NCBI GenBank assembly: GCA_031277915.1
Contig: JAITLL010000021.1
Location: forward strand, 1 to 37,255
Direction of reading: 5' to 3'
Source of the DNA: Acinetobacter sp.
GTDB lineage: Bacteria; Pseudomonadota; Gammaproteobacteria; Pseudomonadales; Moraxellaceae
DNA: 37,255 nucleotides
Under the pieces are notes generated by a model. That model was not told the DNA's origin. It did no database searches and saw nothing but the letters and a program-made list of their open reading frames with translations. Below, piece by piece: positions 1 to 8,776 of the stretch (its first letter is position 1; the number at the start of each line of letters is the position of its first letter). The position numbers and the translations under genes are program-made.

Positions 1-47
1 CCGTCGCCAGCCTCTACGGTAATGACTGCTTCATCAACAAAGCGCAT
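1..47 (-). CDS. obgE: GTPase ObgE/CgtA, N-terminal fragment (cut by window edge)
   Basis: Only the first 15 codons are inside the window. Read on the minus strand they give MRFVDEAVITVEAGD followed by G, the characteristic opening of the glycine-rich Obg fold of the ribosome-associated GTPase ObgE (CgtA). An AGAGGA Shine-Dalgarno lies seven bases upstream of the ATG (minus strand), which supports the start. The rest of the gene, including the G domain, lies to the left of position 1. The identification rests on the conserved N-terminus only. The family takes part in large-subunit ribosome assembly and stress control. Confidence 0.8.
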   Translation of the reverse strand, partial: MRFVDEAVITVEAGD

Positions 48-99
48 TTGCCAATCCTCTAAAAACTCTAAAACCGCCTATTCTGCCATATTTTCATAA

Positions 100-127
100 A
101 ATTCTCGAATAGAAAATCGTGAGAATT
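100..127. repeat. Inverted repeat AATTCTC-N14-GAGAATT upstream of obgE
   Basis: Seven-base perfect arms at 100-106 and 121-127 with 21-base centre-to-centre spacing, about two helical turns. It lies 53-80 bases upstream of the obgE start, in the expected promoter zone, so it could be an operator. No regulator is identified and chance in AT-rich DNA is possible. Confidence 0.3.
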
Positions 128-212
128 CTACTTTCCTGCCTGTTATTTTATTTCTTTTTATTTTAATAAAACTTTATGGCAAATCATGAACAATCTTTAT
201 CTGTTTACAGCC

Positions 213-887
213 TTAAGGATGAACGTTCCTCAAAGGTAAATCCATCTTCATATCTAGATTAGCTTTTGTGTGCTGCACAGAATTATACATAATGGCATTA
301 AAGCTTGAGATATTGCCCATTTCCATCGCATCGTTAATTTTCAAAGTTGGATTGAACTGATGTTTAATTGGTAAATTTACAGATTCATCAAACTCAAAAT
401 AAACCGGACCATTAAAAGCAATTTTAACAGGAATGGTATAACTACGTTTTAACTGAAATGGAATATCTAAATTGATAGGAATATTTAATTTTAGTGGAAA
501 TTTAGGGAGTAATTTATTTTGGTAAATTAAATCGGTGGTTGTTTCTAAAGGCATAACCTGTTCAACTTTTAGTGTTGTCGTATAATCAACACTCACTGTG
601 ATTGGAGTCTCAACTTCAAATTCTAAATCAGCCAAATACCGCCCCTTTAATGGCACCGAAATCTGACGATTGATATCAATTGATGTATCTAGTTTACCTA
701 TAGACTGTACCTGTAAGTTATTCCCAACATGAATTTTAGTTTCTAACGATTCTGGTAAACGAATATCCGACTCATGCGCAGACACAACAACTGAAGCTTG
801 TATATTTAAATAGAGCCAAAATAAAATTGCTGTGAGTACCATAATCAGGAAAAAACTGATGAGCATACTTTTTATTGAACCCAACAT
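213..887 (-). CDS. Uncharacterised membrane-anchored repetitive protein, paralogue of the upstream gene
   Basis: I do not recognise a named family for this 224-residue protein. Residues about 5-29 form one hydrophobic helix near the N-terminus, suggesting an inner-membrane anchor with the rest outside the cytoplasm. The remainder is short beta-like segments of alternating hydrophobic and polar residues, often ending in proline pairs such as PLKLNIPINLDIP (131-143). It shares motifs with the protein encoded just upstream: TLKVxQxxPxxT and PLKLxxPIxxxxP occur in the same order in both, so they are paralogues. The start at 887 has an AGGGA Shine-Dalgarno that overlaps the TAG stop of the upstream gene (gap 11 bases), so the two are co-transcribed and probably translationally coupled. 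No catalytic motif is visible. A structural or lipid-contacting role is conceivable but unproven. Confidence 0.75.
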   Translation of the reverse strand: MLGSIKSMLISFFLIMVLTAILFWLYLNIQASVVVSAHESDIRLPESLETKIHVGNNLQVQSIGKLDTSIDINRQISVPLKGRYLADLEFEVETPITVSVDYTTTLKVEQVMPLETTTDLIYQNKLLPKFPLKLNIPINLDIPFQLKRSYTIPVKIAFNGPVYFEFDESVNLPIKHQFNPTLKINDAMEMGNISSFNAIMYNSVQHTKANLDMKMDLPLRNVHP

Positions 888-898
888 AAGCCATGTCC

Positions 899-1681
899 CT
901 ACTTGTTCTGTTTCTGAACAGGTAAAGATGCATCGTTATCATCTTTAACACGATTAAGGCTCATGCTCGACAGCGGTATTTTTAACTCGCCATGCTCAAT
1001 TTTAACGGGCAAGGTATTTTTCACATCTACTGAAGCATTTAAAGCAGTTTTTACAGGTACATTTAAACTACCTTGAATTGGAATATTAGTTTTTAATTGA
1101 GCATTTAATGGAATATGAAGATTTTCTTTTAAAACAGTCCGTACTGGTGCATCAAACTTCAAATGAACTTTTTGATCGAGTGGTACCTGAATATCAATAG
1201 GCACATCAAGTTTTAAAGGAATATTGCCTTTTAATGGCAAAGTAATATCTTTACCTAATACTCTGACTTGAACTTTAGTGTCTATGGGTAAGCTTTGATC
1301 AACTTTTAAAGTTTCTTTAACAGGAATAACCGTACTAATCGGCACCATATTATCGAAATAGACACGAGGTGTTAACGTCTGTGTGAGAGGAATCGTTAAC
1401 TTTTCATTAATAGGAATATTCGCATTTACTCGGCCTTTTACATCGACATTTAAAGCATCTTTTACTTTAACTTGTACCTGTAATGGTTCTTGTAAATCAA
1501 TCGCCACAGCTTGGTTTTTCAGCGGAATATAAATATTAAAATGCTTAAAAACCCAAATGGCAATAAGAACACCACATATATTGGCGATAATGATAAAAAA
1601 GAAGACGATTAATAGTCTTTTAAACTGCTGCAATTCCAATCCCTTTACTATTTCTTTTTGTTCCTTAATTCCTATTCTCAT
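899..1681 (-). CDS. Uncharacterised membrane-anchored protein with short beta-strand-like repeats
   Basis: First gene of a two-gene minus-strand operon; function unknown. The 260 residues have a short basic cytosolic N-terminus, a hydrophobic helix at about 22-46, then about 180 residues of degenerate 12-15-residue units rich in the pattern (I/V)P(L/I/V)xxx(L/V)x(I/V)x(V/I), for example TLPLKGNIPLKLDVP (147-161) and NIPIQGSLNVPV (199-210). No cysteine pairs, metal ligands or nucleotide motifs are visible. The last 15 residues are polar. The ATG at 1681 has no good Shine-Dalgarno; a TTG about 16 codons in, preceded by AAAGGGA, is an alternative but would shorten the segment before the membrane helix. 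It follows the GAPDH terminator, so it probably has its own promoter. Confidence 0.75.
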   Translation of the reverse strand: MRIGIKEQKEIVKGLELQQFKRLLIVFFFIIIANICGVLIAIWVFKHFNIYIPLKNQAVAIDLQEPLQVQVKVKDALNVDVKGRVNANIPINEKLTIPLTQTLTPRVYFDNMVPISTVIPVKETLKVDQSLPIDTKVQVRVLGKDITLPLKGNIPLKLDVPIDIQVPLDQKVHLKFDAPVRTVLKENLHIPLNAQLKTNIPIQGSLNVPVKTALNASVDVKNTLPVKIEHGELKIPLSSMSLNRVKDDNDASLPVQKQNK

Positions 1682-1722
1682 TGATTTTTAAAAAATAATC
1701 AGCATATATTTTGTACGGTTGT

Positions 1723-1752
1723 AAAAAAACCCAGTCTAAACTGGGTTTTTTT
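1723..1752 (-). terminator. Rho-independent terminator after GAPDH gene
   Basis: CCCAG (1730-1734), loop tctaaa, CTGGG (1741-1745), flanked by A and T runs on both sides. Read on the minus strand it lies about 30 bases past the GAPDH stop and ends in a T run. It separates GAPDH from the repetitive-protein operon. Confidence 0.85.
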
Positions 1753-1783
1753 ATCACATACTTTGATCTAACGTTAAATCGAA

Positions 1784-3241
1784 TTAAGCGTTAGTTTCTG
1801 CAGGAATTTTTGTATAGCTTACGCCACACATTTGTTCAGCAATACGTAATACTTGGCAGCTATAACCTACTTCGTTATCGTACCAAACATATGCAGTTAA
1901 GCGGTTACCAGAAGTAATCGTTGCTTGAGCATCATATACACCAGCTGTACGAGAACCGATAAAGTCGCTTGATACCACTTCTGTAGAGTTGGTATAGCCG
2001 ATTTGACCTTGAAGGCTAGAGTTAATTGAGATTTGACGAATGTATTCGTTCACTTCTTCACGATCAACTTCTTTATCAAGCGTTAAGTTTAAAATCGCAA
2101 GAGATACGTTTGGTGTAGGAACACGTACAGAGTTACCAGTTAACTTACCTTTTAATGCAGGTAATGCTTTAGCAACAGCTTTAGCAGCACCAGTTTCAGT
2201 AATAACCATGTTCAATGTAGCTGCACGACCACGACGATCTGCTTTGTGGTAGTTATCAATTAAGTTCTGGTCATTTGTAAATGAGTGAACTGTTTCAACG
2301 TGACCATTAAGAACTTTATATTTGTCATCCAATACTTTAAGAATTGGAGTAATTGCATTTGTTGTACAACTTGCAGCAGAGATGATTTTGTCTTCATCTA
2401 AGATATCAGTGTTGTTTACACCAAATACAACGTTTTTCATTTCGCCTTTACTTGGTGCAGTTAATACAACACGTGCAACGCCTGGGCATTTCAAGTGTTG
2501 GCTTAGACCTTCAGCATCACGCCATTTACCAGTGTTATCGATTAAAAGTGCGTTTGAAATACCGTATTCAGTATAGTCAACTTCACTTGGGCTAGATGCA
2601 TAAATCACTTTAATGAAGTTACCATTAGCAATGATTGCTTCGTTTTCTTCATCAACAGAGATTGTACCAGCGAAAGTACCGTGAATAGAGTCACGACGAA
2701 GTAAAGAAGCACGTTTTGCTAAATCACCGTCAGAAGACTTACGAACAACAATCGCTTTAAGGCTTAAACCACGACCTAAACCTGATTGGCTAATGATTAA
2801 ACGAGCTAAGATACGACCAATACGACCAAAACCGTAAAGAACTACATCTTTAGGTTGTTCAGAAGTTGCGCTACCTTTAATTGACCCAACTGCTTGAGCA
2901 ACAAATGCGTCAACATCACCGCCTTTTTCTTTATATTCAACTGCCAGTTTACCGATATCAACTTCTGCAGAACCAATGTTTTCAACTTTTGCTAAAGCTT
3001 CTAAAATTGGGAATGTATTTACAACAGAAAGCTCAACATCTACAACACGTGTACGACGGTGAGTTTTCAAAATTTGAATAACAGAACGGTTAATTAAAGA
3101 GCGACCGTAAACAGATACGACAATATTTTTTTCACGGTATAATTGACCGATTAATGCAATCATACGTTCCGCGATTTCTTCACGGTTTTTCCAACGACCT
3201 TGGTGTTCAGCGTGCAGGGCGATGATAGTGTCTTTGCTCAC
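1784..3241 (-). CDS. gap: Glyceraldehyde-3-phosphate dehydrogenase, long form
   Basis: Oxidises glyceraldehyde-3-phosphate to 1,3-bisphosphoglycerate, or works in reverse for gluconeogenesis; cytosolic. The 485 residues have a conventional GAPDH core beginning near residue 131: a Rossmann motif YGFGRIGR at 136-143 and the catalytic segment SAASCTTNAITP with Cys292. In front lies an extension of about 130 residues, absent from the usual 330-residue GapA, with no motif I recognise. Long forms of this kind occur in Pseudomonas and Acinetobacter. The start is GTG at 3241, preceded by AGAGGA at good spacing. A TATAAT lies about 20 bases upstream, giving a very short leader. It is transcribed alone and ends in a strong terminator. 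Cofactor preference (NAD or NADP) cannot be read from the sequence with certainty. Confidence 0.93.
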   Translation of the reverse strand: MSKDTIIALHAEHQGRWKNREEIAERMIALIGQLYREKNIVVSVYGRSLINRSVIQILKTHRRTRVVDVELSVVNTFPILEALAKVENIGSAEVDIGKLAVEYKEKGGDVDAFVAQAVGSIKGSATSEQPKDVVLYGFGRIGRILARLIISQSGLGRGLSLKAIVVRKSSDGDLAKRASLLRRDSIHGTFAGTISVDEENEAIIANGNFIKVIYASSPSEVDYTEYGISNALLIDNTGKWRDAEGLSQHLKCPGVARVVLTAPSKGEMKNVVFGVNNTDILDEDKIISAASCTTNAITPILKVLDDKYKVLNGHVETVHSFTNDQNLIDNYHKADRRGRAATLNMVITETGAAKAVAKALPALKGKLTGNSVRVPTPNVSLAILNLTLDKEVDREEVNEYIRQISINSSLQGQIGYTNSTEVVSSDFIGSRTAGVYDAQATITSGNRLTAYVWYDNEVGYSCQVLRIAEQMCGVSYTKIPAETNA

Positions 3242-3259
3242 AGATACGTCCTCTAATTA

Positions 3260-3265
3260 ATTATA
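3260..3265 (-). promoter_or_regulatory. Probable -10 box of the GAPDH gene
   Basis: Perfect TATAAT on the minus strand, 18 bases upstream of the GTG start. The matching -35 region is poor. The rest of 3266-3457 is AT-rich with no other gene or clear structure beyond a weak AAAGCA/TGCTTT hairpin near 3411-3434 that may end the rarD transcript. Confidence 0.5.
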
Positions 3266-3457
3266 TCTAGGCGTGATTTTTAAAACCCCGTAATTGTAAT
3301 GGAATTATTGGCAAGAATGAATCAAAAGCTGACGTTAGTTGCTAGATTTTCCTAAAATTCATCATAAATTCATAAAATACCTATAATTATTTTTTATTAT
3401 TTTATTGTTTAAAGCAGCTAAATTTTTGCTTTTTCTTAATTTTTATATTCTAAGGCT

Positions 3458-4402
3458 TTAATCAAGCTCATCAGTTTTTAATCTTTTTTGATATTTTTCG
3501 ATATTTAATTGTAGATTTTTAACTTTTTGACGTTGTTGATAAAGATGCACTGCACCTTCTAAAACCAGTACAAAAACAGCACACCAAATCGGAATATAAG
3601 TAAACCACTCTTCTCGACCAATGCTTTCCCCCAAAACTAACGATGCTAAAGCAAGCAAAACAGGCTCAAGATACCCAAGTAATCCAAACACAACCAAGGG
3701 TAAAAAACGACTCGCCAAGATGTAACTTCCCAGACCTATGGCACTCAGTACCCCTAATCCCATAATAACTAAAACCAATGTCGGCTGATCGAGAAACTTA
3801 CTATATGGCAATAAGCCTGTATGCGTTAGATAAATTGCAACAGGCATAATAATGACAAGATCCCACCAGAAACCGCCTAAATTATCCGTTTTAATTTTCT
3901 TGCGTAATAAAAAATAAGCTGAATAACCAATGGCAACTAAAGCAGTTTCCCAAGCAATACTTCCTAAGCGAAAAATTTCATGGCTTACCCCAACTATGGC
4001 CAGAATAATAGCGACCCACTGGAATTTTGATATTTTTTCGCCATATAAGACACTGCCAGCTAACACCAATACAAGCGGTAGAAGGAAATACCCCAAAGAA
4101 ACTTGTAAACCACGCCCATGCATTGGCCCCCATAAAAAGAGCCATAGCTGTACCGAAGTCAACACGGAGGTGGTGATGAGTAATAAAAGAAAAGAGGGTT
4201 TTGCCAAAATACGCTGATAGATATTTTTAATATGACTTAAGTCACCACTCCACCACATAAACACAGTTAAAAATGGCAAAGTTGCAATAATACGCCATCC
4301 AAAAGTCTGCTCACTATCAAGCTGACCAAGTAATTGGGTATAAAAATAAAGCACACCGAAAGTTAATGATGCCATGACAGAGAAAATCACGCCTTTTAAC
4401 AT
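3458..4402 (-). CDS. rarD: EamA/RarD-type DMT-superfamily permease
   Basis: An integral inner-membrane protein of about 314 residues with roughly ten hydrophobic helices, the usual layout of the drug/metabolite transporter superfamily (two EamA halves). The opening MLKGVIFSVMASLTFG and the later segments YFLLPLVLVLAGSVLYGEK and LLGYLEPVLLALAS match the RarD subgroup. The substrate is unknown; the chloramphenicol link in the family name is historical. I place the start at 4402: an ATG five codons upstream (4417) has no Shine-Dalgarno, whereas AGAGG precedes 4402 by six bases and the protein then begins like other RarD proteins. The C-terminal 35 residues are charged and probably cytosolic. It is a single gene, separated from the lipocalin gene upstream by a terminator. 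Confidence 0.85.
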   Translation of the reverse strand: MLKGVIFSVMASLTFGVLYFYTQLLGQLDSEQTFGWRIIATLPFLTVFMWWSGDLSHIKNIYQRILAKPSFLLLLITTSVLTSVQLWLFLWGPMHGRGLQVSLGYFLLPLVLVLAGSVLYGEKISKFQWVAIILAIVGVSHEIFRLGSIAWETALVAIGYSAYFLLRKKIKTDNLGGFWWDLVIIMPVAIYLTHTGLLPYSKFLDQPTLVLVIMGLGVLSAIGLGSYILASRFLPLVVFGLLGYLEPVLLALASLVLGESIGREEWFTYIPIWCAVFVLVLEGAVHLYQQRQKVKNLQLNIEKYQKRLKTDELD

Positions 4403-4467
4403 CATCAACCTCTTCATACTTTAATAAAAATGAAGCGATACAATACTTGATTTATCCACTATACAAA

Positions 4468-4500
4468 AGAAAAAACCATGTTTTCACATGGTTTTTTCTT
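4468..4500 (-). terminator. Terminator after lipocalin gene
   Basis: Long near-perfect inverted repeat AAGAAAAAACCATG / CATGGTTTTTTCTT with a six-base loop (4481-4486). On the minus strand it follows the lipocalin stop by about 13 bases. The T run makes it a strong rho-independent terminator. Confidence 0.85.
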
Positions 4501-4512
4501 AAGCAGTTTTTT

Positions 4513-5100
4513 TTATTCTTTATGATCAGAGTGAATAATATCTCGAATATCAAATCCTAATGTTTTTGCATAATTCAGATATTCATCAACTACTTCTTTT
4601 TTAGGGTGCGGTGTTCGAGATAACACCCAAAGATATTTACGAGAAGGCTCTCCAACTAAAACAGTCTGATAGTCTTCATCTAGTTTTAAAATCCAATAAT
4701 CACCACGAATTACTGGTATCCATCTTACAGCCTCAGGTAAAAAACTAACCTTTAGTTTAGTGTTATAGGGTGGATTCACCACAAATGCTTCACCAATAGA
4801 TTGCTGTAATTGTTTTTGATTATCATAACAACGGTTATCTACAACAATATTTCCATTTTCATTTAAGGTATATGTTGCAGATACGTCGTAAGCACATTTT
4901 TTTTGAAAAAAAGCCGGTTTACGTGCAACTTCATACCACACACCTAAATAACGGTCTAATTCAACTTTATCGACAGTGGGTAACGGTTTTTGCTGGGCAT
5001 AGGCATATGTTCCAACGGCTAAGCCAGTCAGAACAATCCCGCCCAATGCAATTTTTGCCAAGCGCCAACTGGCTTGCGGAACATTTTTTCGAAATGCCAT
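4513..5100 (-). CDS. blc: Lipocalin family protein (Blc-like)
   Basis: A 195-residue bacterial lipocalin, a beta-barrel that binds hydrophobic ligands such as lysophospholipids and fatty acids in the cell envelope. The lipocalin signature DRYLGVWYEVARKP lies near residues 54-67, with CAYDVSATYTL and NPPYNTKLKVSFLP later, as in E. coli Blc. Unlike E. coli Blc there is no lipobox cysteine: the N-terminus has a basic stretch, one hydrophobic helix (about 19-37) and AYAQQ, a possible signal peptidase I site, so it is probably periplasmic or anchored by an uncleaved helix. Two cysteines in the barrel (KKCAYD and DNRCYD) could form a disulfide. The start at 5100 is chosen for the GAGGG five bases upstream; a TTG at 5112 is the alternative. 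Confidence 0.88.
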   Translation of the reverse strand: MAFRKNVPQASWRLAKIALGGIVLTGLAVGTYAYAQQKPLPTVDKVELDRYLGVWYEVARKPAFFQKKCAYDVSATYTLNENGNIVVDNRCYDNQKQLQQSIGEAFVVNPPYNTKLKVSFLPEAVRWIPVIRGDYWILKLDEDYQTVLVGEPSRKYLWVLSRTPHPKKEVVDEYLNYAKTLGFDIRDIIHSDHKE

Positions 5101-5141
5101 TGTTGCCCTCAACTTTTAGTTGTGAATACAAAAATAACTTA

Positions 5142-5184
5142 AACACCTACAGTAGCTTGTTTTTTAAACAAATCATGTAGTGTT
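5142..5184 (-). terminator. Long imperfect hairpin after uvrB
   Basis: Outer arms AACACCTACA (5142-5151) and TGTAGTGTT (5176-5184) pair with one bulge; inside them TTGTTT (5157-5162) pairs with AAACAA (5166-5171). It lies just past the uvrB stop and is followed on the minus strand by a moderately T-rich run. Likely the uvrB terminator, but weaker than others here. Confidence 0.45.
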
Positions 5185-5194
5185 ATGTATCCAT

Positions 5195-7216
5195 TTATTG
5201 CAACATTTGCGCTTTTAAACGAACAATTTCATCACGAATGCGAGCAGCTTGTTCGAACTGTAAATCTTTAGATGCCTTTAACATTTCTTTCTCAAGCTTA
5301 TTAATATGCTTACTAAATAGTTTAGGATCAGACAAAATATGGCGCTCATCAGCACTCAATGCTTGTGCTTGTTCAAGTACTTTTTCATCAATCTCGTCAT
5401 CTGAAAGTACCTCACCCGAGTCAATTTCTTTGACAACCTGACGAACCGCACTACGTGGTGTAATACCATGCAACTCATTAAATTCAATTTGCTTGGCTCT
5501 ACGACGGTCAGTTTCATCTATTGCTTTTTGCATTGAATCGGTAATTCTATCTGCATATAAAATTGCTTTACCTTTCACATTTCGTGCGGCACGACCAATC
5601 GTCTGAATAAGTGAACGCTCGGAACGTAAAAAGCCCTCTTTATCTGCATCTAAAATAGCAACTAAAGAAACCTCAGGCATATCTAAGCCTTCACGGAGCA
5701 AGTTAATACCAACTAAAACGTCGAATACACCTGTACGTAACTCATGAATAATTTTGACACGTTCAACCGTATCAATATCTGAATGCAGATAAGCAACTTT
5801 AACGCCATATTCTTTTAAGTAAGACGTTAAATCTTCTGCCATACGCTTGGTTAAAGTCGTCACTAATACACGTTCATTTAAGTTCTTACGAATATTAATT
5901 TCAGAAAGAACATCATCAACTTGTGTCAGTACTGGACGAACTTCAATTTCAGGATCAATCAAACCTGTTGGTCGAACAACTTGCTCAACTACCTGTTCTG
6001 ACTTTTCTAATTCATATTTCGCCGGCGTCGCACTCACATAAATAGTCGTCGGAACAATACGCTCCCACTCTTCAAATTTCATAGGGCGGTTATCAAGTGC
6101 ACTTGGTAAACGGAAACCGTAATTGACCAAATTCTCTTTACGTGAACGGTCACCTTTATACATTGCACCAATTTGAGGAACCGTTACATGTGATTCATCA
6201 ATAATAAGTAAGGCATCGTCTGGTATATAATCAAACAATGTCGGTGGTGCTTCGCCTGCTGGACGGCCTGATAAATGACGTGAATAGTTTTCAATACCAT
6301 TGGTATAGCCTAGTTGCTGCATCATTTCCAAATCATAACGAGTACGCTGTTCGATACGCTGAGCTTCAAGCAATTTGTCATGTTCACGGAAGAACTTAAG
6401 CTGGTCTTGTAGCTCATCCTTAATCGTATCAATAGCACGTGTTAAATTATCTTTTGGCGTTACATAATGGCTTTTTGGATAAATCGTGACACGTGGTACT
6501 TTGCGAACCATTTTACCAGTAAGCGGATCGAACCAACGAATTGAATCTACTTCATCATCAAAAAGCTCAATACGAATTGCATGTTGATCGGATTCGGCTG
6601 GGAAGATGTCAATAATTTCACCACGAATTCGGTATGTACCGCGTAAAAACTCAAGCTCATTACGGGTGTATTGCATTTCAACCAAACGACGAATAATTTC
6701 GTCTCGACTTACTCGGTCACCCTGAACCACATGCAATAACATTTGCATATAGGCATTTGGGTCACCCAAACCATAAATGGCAGATACCGAAGCAACAATA
6801 ATTGCATCACGGCGCTCTAACAAAGCACGTGTTGCAGATAAACGCATCTGGTCAATATGGTCATTAATTGCTGCGTCTTTCTCAATAAAAGTATCTGAAG
6901 ACGGAACATAAGCCTCGGGTTGATAATAGTCGTAATAACTTACAAAGTATTCAACTGCATTATTTGGGAAGAAAGCTTTAAATTCTCCATAAAGCTGAGC
7001 TGCCAAGGTCTTATTATGCGCCATCACAATCGTTGGTCGCTGTGTTTGGGCAATAACATTTGCCATGGTGTAGGTCTTACCAGAACCAGTCACACCCAAC
7101 AGTAACTGATTACGAAAACCTTTTTCGACACCATTGACCAGCTTTTCAATCGCCTGTGGCTGATCACCCGCTGGCTGGTAGTGAGTGACCAAATCGAAAG
7201 GTTGATTTTCGTTCAC
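5195..7216 (-). CDS. uvrB: Excinuclease ABC subunit B
   Basis: UvrB, the damage-verifying helicase-like subunit of nucleotide excision repair: it receives DNA from UvrA, opens the lesion site with its beta-hairpin and recruits UvrC. The 673 residues are full length. Walker A GVTGSGKT is at 41-48; the beta-hairpin segment [17 protein letters not shown] is near 94-110; the helicase motif IDESH and the QTIGRAARN motif VI are present; a UVR domain ([24 protein letters not shown] by position about 641-664) closes the protein and is the UvrC-contact region. The start is GTG at 7216 with an AGAGAGA run just upstream. The 218 bases before it are AT-rich; I find no recognisable SOS operator there. Confidence 0.97.
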   Translation of the reverse strand: MNENQPFDLVTHYQPAGDQPQAIEKLVNGVEKGFRNQLLLGVTGSGKTYTMANVIAQTQRPTIVMAHNKTLAAQLYGEFKAFFPNNAVEYFVSYYDYYQPEAYVPSSDTFIEKDAAINDHIDQMRLSATRALLERRDAIIVASVSAIYGLGDPNAYMQMLLHVVQGDRVSRDEIIRRLVEMQYTRNELEFLRGTYRIRGEIIDIFPAESDQHAIRIELFDDEVDSIRWFDPLTGKMVRKVPRVTIYPKSHYVTPKDNLTRAIDTIKDELQDQLKFFREHDKLLEAQRIEQRTRYDLEMMQQLGYTNGIENYSRHLSGRPAGEAPPTLFDYIPDDALLIIDESHVTVPQIGAMYKGDRSRKENLVNYGFRLPSALDNRPMKFEEWERIVPTTIYVSATPAKYELEKSEQVVEQVVRPTGLIDPEIEVRPVLTQVDDVLSEINIRKNLNERVLVTTLTKRMAEDLTSYLKEYGVKVAYLHSDIDTVERVKIIHELRTGVFDVLVGINLLREGLDMPEVSLVAILDADKEGFLRSERSLIQTIGRAARNVKGKAILYADRITDSMQKAIDETDRRRAKQIEFNELHGITPRSAVRQVVKEIDSGEVLSDDEIDEKVLEQAQALSADERHILSDPKLFSKHINKLEKEMLKASKDLQFEQAARIRDEIVRLKAQMLQ

Positions 7217-7434
7217 AGTTCTCTCTCTTTTATAAACATCTGTAGTTTGCTATTAATGGAGTCAATCAGCCAAATTTACAATCATTTTTCTGTACTTTAA
7301 TCAGATTTTTGATTACATATAAGTGCATATCTTTAAATTTTATATTTTTATAATTTAGTGCAGCAACCTTGAATTCACACATGAATACACTTTATTCTAC
7401 TCCCTTCAAAAATATGAAATTTTAAAAAATTGCT

Positions 7435-8586
7435 GTGAATTCCATCAATATGCAATATTTTATATTAATTGTTCCAAGTTGCCTGTTTTTCATTGGTCTG
7501 GCTTTTACCTTCTGCCGCTTAATTTTTAAAGCCGATCATTTTTTATTATGGATTGGTTTGGCTTATGTAATTCCTTCAATTGCATTATTTGCTCAATGTT
7601 TAATGAACAACACTCAACTTACTTTAGCTGCTCCTTTCACGGCAATTTTATATTTACTTGGTAATTGGTTTGGTGCCTATGCTATCAGTCTGAAGTTAAA
7701 AGTTTCATTTCAGTACAAGTTGGCACTAGCAATTAGTTTATGCACGATTGTCATACTAACCTATTTTTCATATATAGAACCCCAAATATGGGTGAGATTA
7801 GTTATTTTAAATATTTCATTAGGTTTAGTAGGCTTTATTACGATTCCACATGTAATAAAGAAATTACCTACCTCTAAATCATTTGATAGATGGATTTTAA
7901 TTTTTTATTTGCTCAGTGTTTCATATTCTTTTTTTCGAGCTGGAATTAATTTCATCTTTTTAGAACCTATAGACCAAAGTCAATTCACCTTAACTTCATC
8001 AGTATGGTGGCTGCTTTGTATGTCAGTCAATATCATCTTAAATATTTTATTTGCTCTGATCATTAGTGGATGTGCTATTAAAGATGTCATTCAGCATCTT
8101 AATAATGAGCGCTTTCAAGATCCGCTCACTCATTTATTAAATCGTCGTGGCTTTTTTGAAAAAAATAAAGTTATAGATTTTAATAATAGTTTTTACTTTT
8201 TAATATACTTCGACCTTGATCATTTTAAAGTAATTAATGATACATGGGGGCATTACACAGGTGATTTAATTTTAAAAGGCGTTAGCGAGATTATATTAAA
8301 TAATAAAAAGACTAATGACTTAGCAGCACGCTTTGGAGGTGAAGAATTTATTTCTTTGATCTCGGCTCAAAATGAAAAGGATGCTTTACACCAGACACAA
8401 CGGCTTAAGGAGTTGATAGAACAAACTATATTTACGAACAATAAAATTAGAATTACAGCAAGCTATGGAGTCACTTGTGTAAAAGACTTACAAGATATTG
8501 AACAGGCTTTGCATCGTGCAGATCATCTTCTCTATAGGGCTAAAGCAAATGGTAGAAACCAAATTTCATTTGACTTTATTATCTAA
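7435..8586 (+). CDS. Membrane-bound GGDEF protein, probable diguanylate cyclase
   Basis: Predicted to make cyclic di-GMP from two GTP at the inner membrane. The first about 215 of 383 residues form seven hydrophobic helices with no known sensor motif, followed by a complete GGDEF domain: DPLTHLLNRRGF at 229-240, the metal-binding FDLDHFKVINDTWGH at 259-273 and GGEEF at 301-305, an active-site variant found in working cyclases. The inhibitory I-site reads KTND where RxxD is expected, so product feedback may be weak. The start is GTG at 7435; an in-frame ATG at 7450 is an alternative, and neither has a clear Shine-Dalgarno. The neighbouring genes in the same direction include a second GGDEF protein. 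The membrane signal it senses is unknown. Confidence 0.9.
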   Translation: MNSINMQYFILIVPSCLFFIGLAFTFCRLIFKADHFLLWIGLAYVIPSIALFAQCLMNNTQLTLAAPFTAILYLLGNWFGAYAISLKLKVSFQYKLALAISLCTIVILTYFSYIEPQIWVRLVILNISLGLVGFITIPHVIKKLPTSKSFDRWILIFYLLSVSYSFFRAGINFIFLEPIDQSQFTLTSSVWWLLCMSVNIILNILFALIISGCAIKDVIQHLNNERFQDPLTHLLNRRGFFEKNKVIDFNNSFYFLIYFDLDHFKVINDTWGHYTGDLILKGVSEIILNNKKTNDLAARFGGEEFISLISAQNEKDALHQTQRLKELIEQTIFTNNKIRITASYGVTCVKDLQDIEQALHRADHLLYRAKANGRNQISFDFII

Positions 8587-8621
8587 ATAAAATTTTTATT
8601 CATAAGTCTATAAAAACATGT

Positions 8622-8651
8622 CATTTTTTATAAACCTTTCTTTATAAAATG
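8622..8651 (+). terminator. AT-rich hairpin after the membrane GGDEF gene
   Basis: CATTTTTTATAAA (8622-8634), loop cctttc, TTTATAAAATG (8641-8651), pairing with a bulge. It stands 36 bases after the stop but is almost all A-T and lacks a clean T tail, so it is only a possible terminator. Confidence 0.3.
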
Positions 8652-8776
8652 AATTGTTAGCTCCCATCTTCATTGAATACATTCTTATAAAAATATAAAA
8701 GAAAAATGCAAACAGGTATTGACCCTTCCTGCAATCAACTGCAACATGAGCTTATACTCTATTTAATGATAAAAAT

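Noticed and set aside
7217-7434. SOS operator in front of uvrB
   Set aside because: No convincing dyad of the kind bound by LexA or the Acinetobacter UmuD-like repressor was found; only AATCA-N6-TGATT, which is too short.
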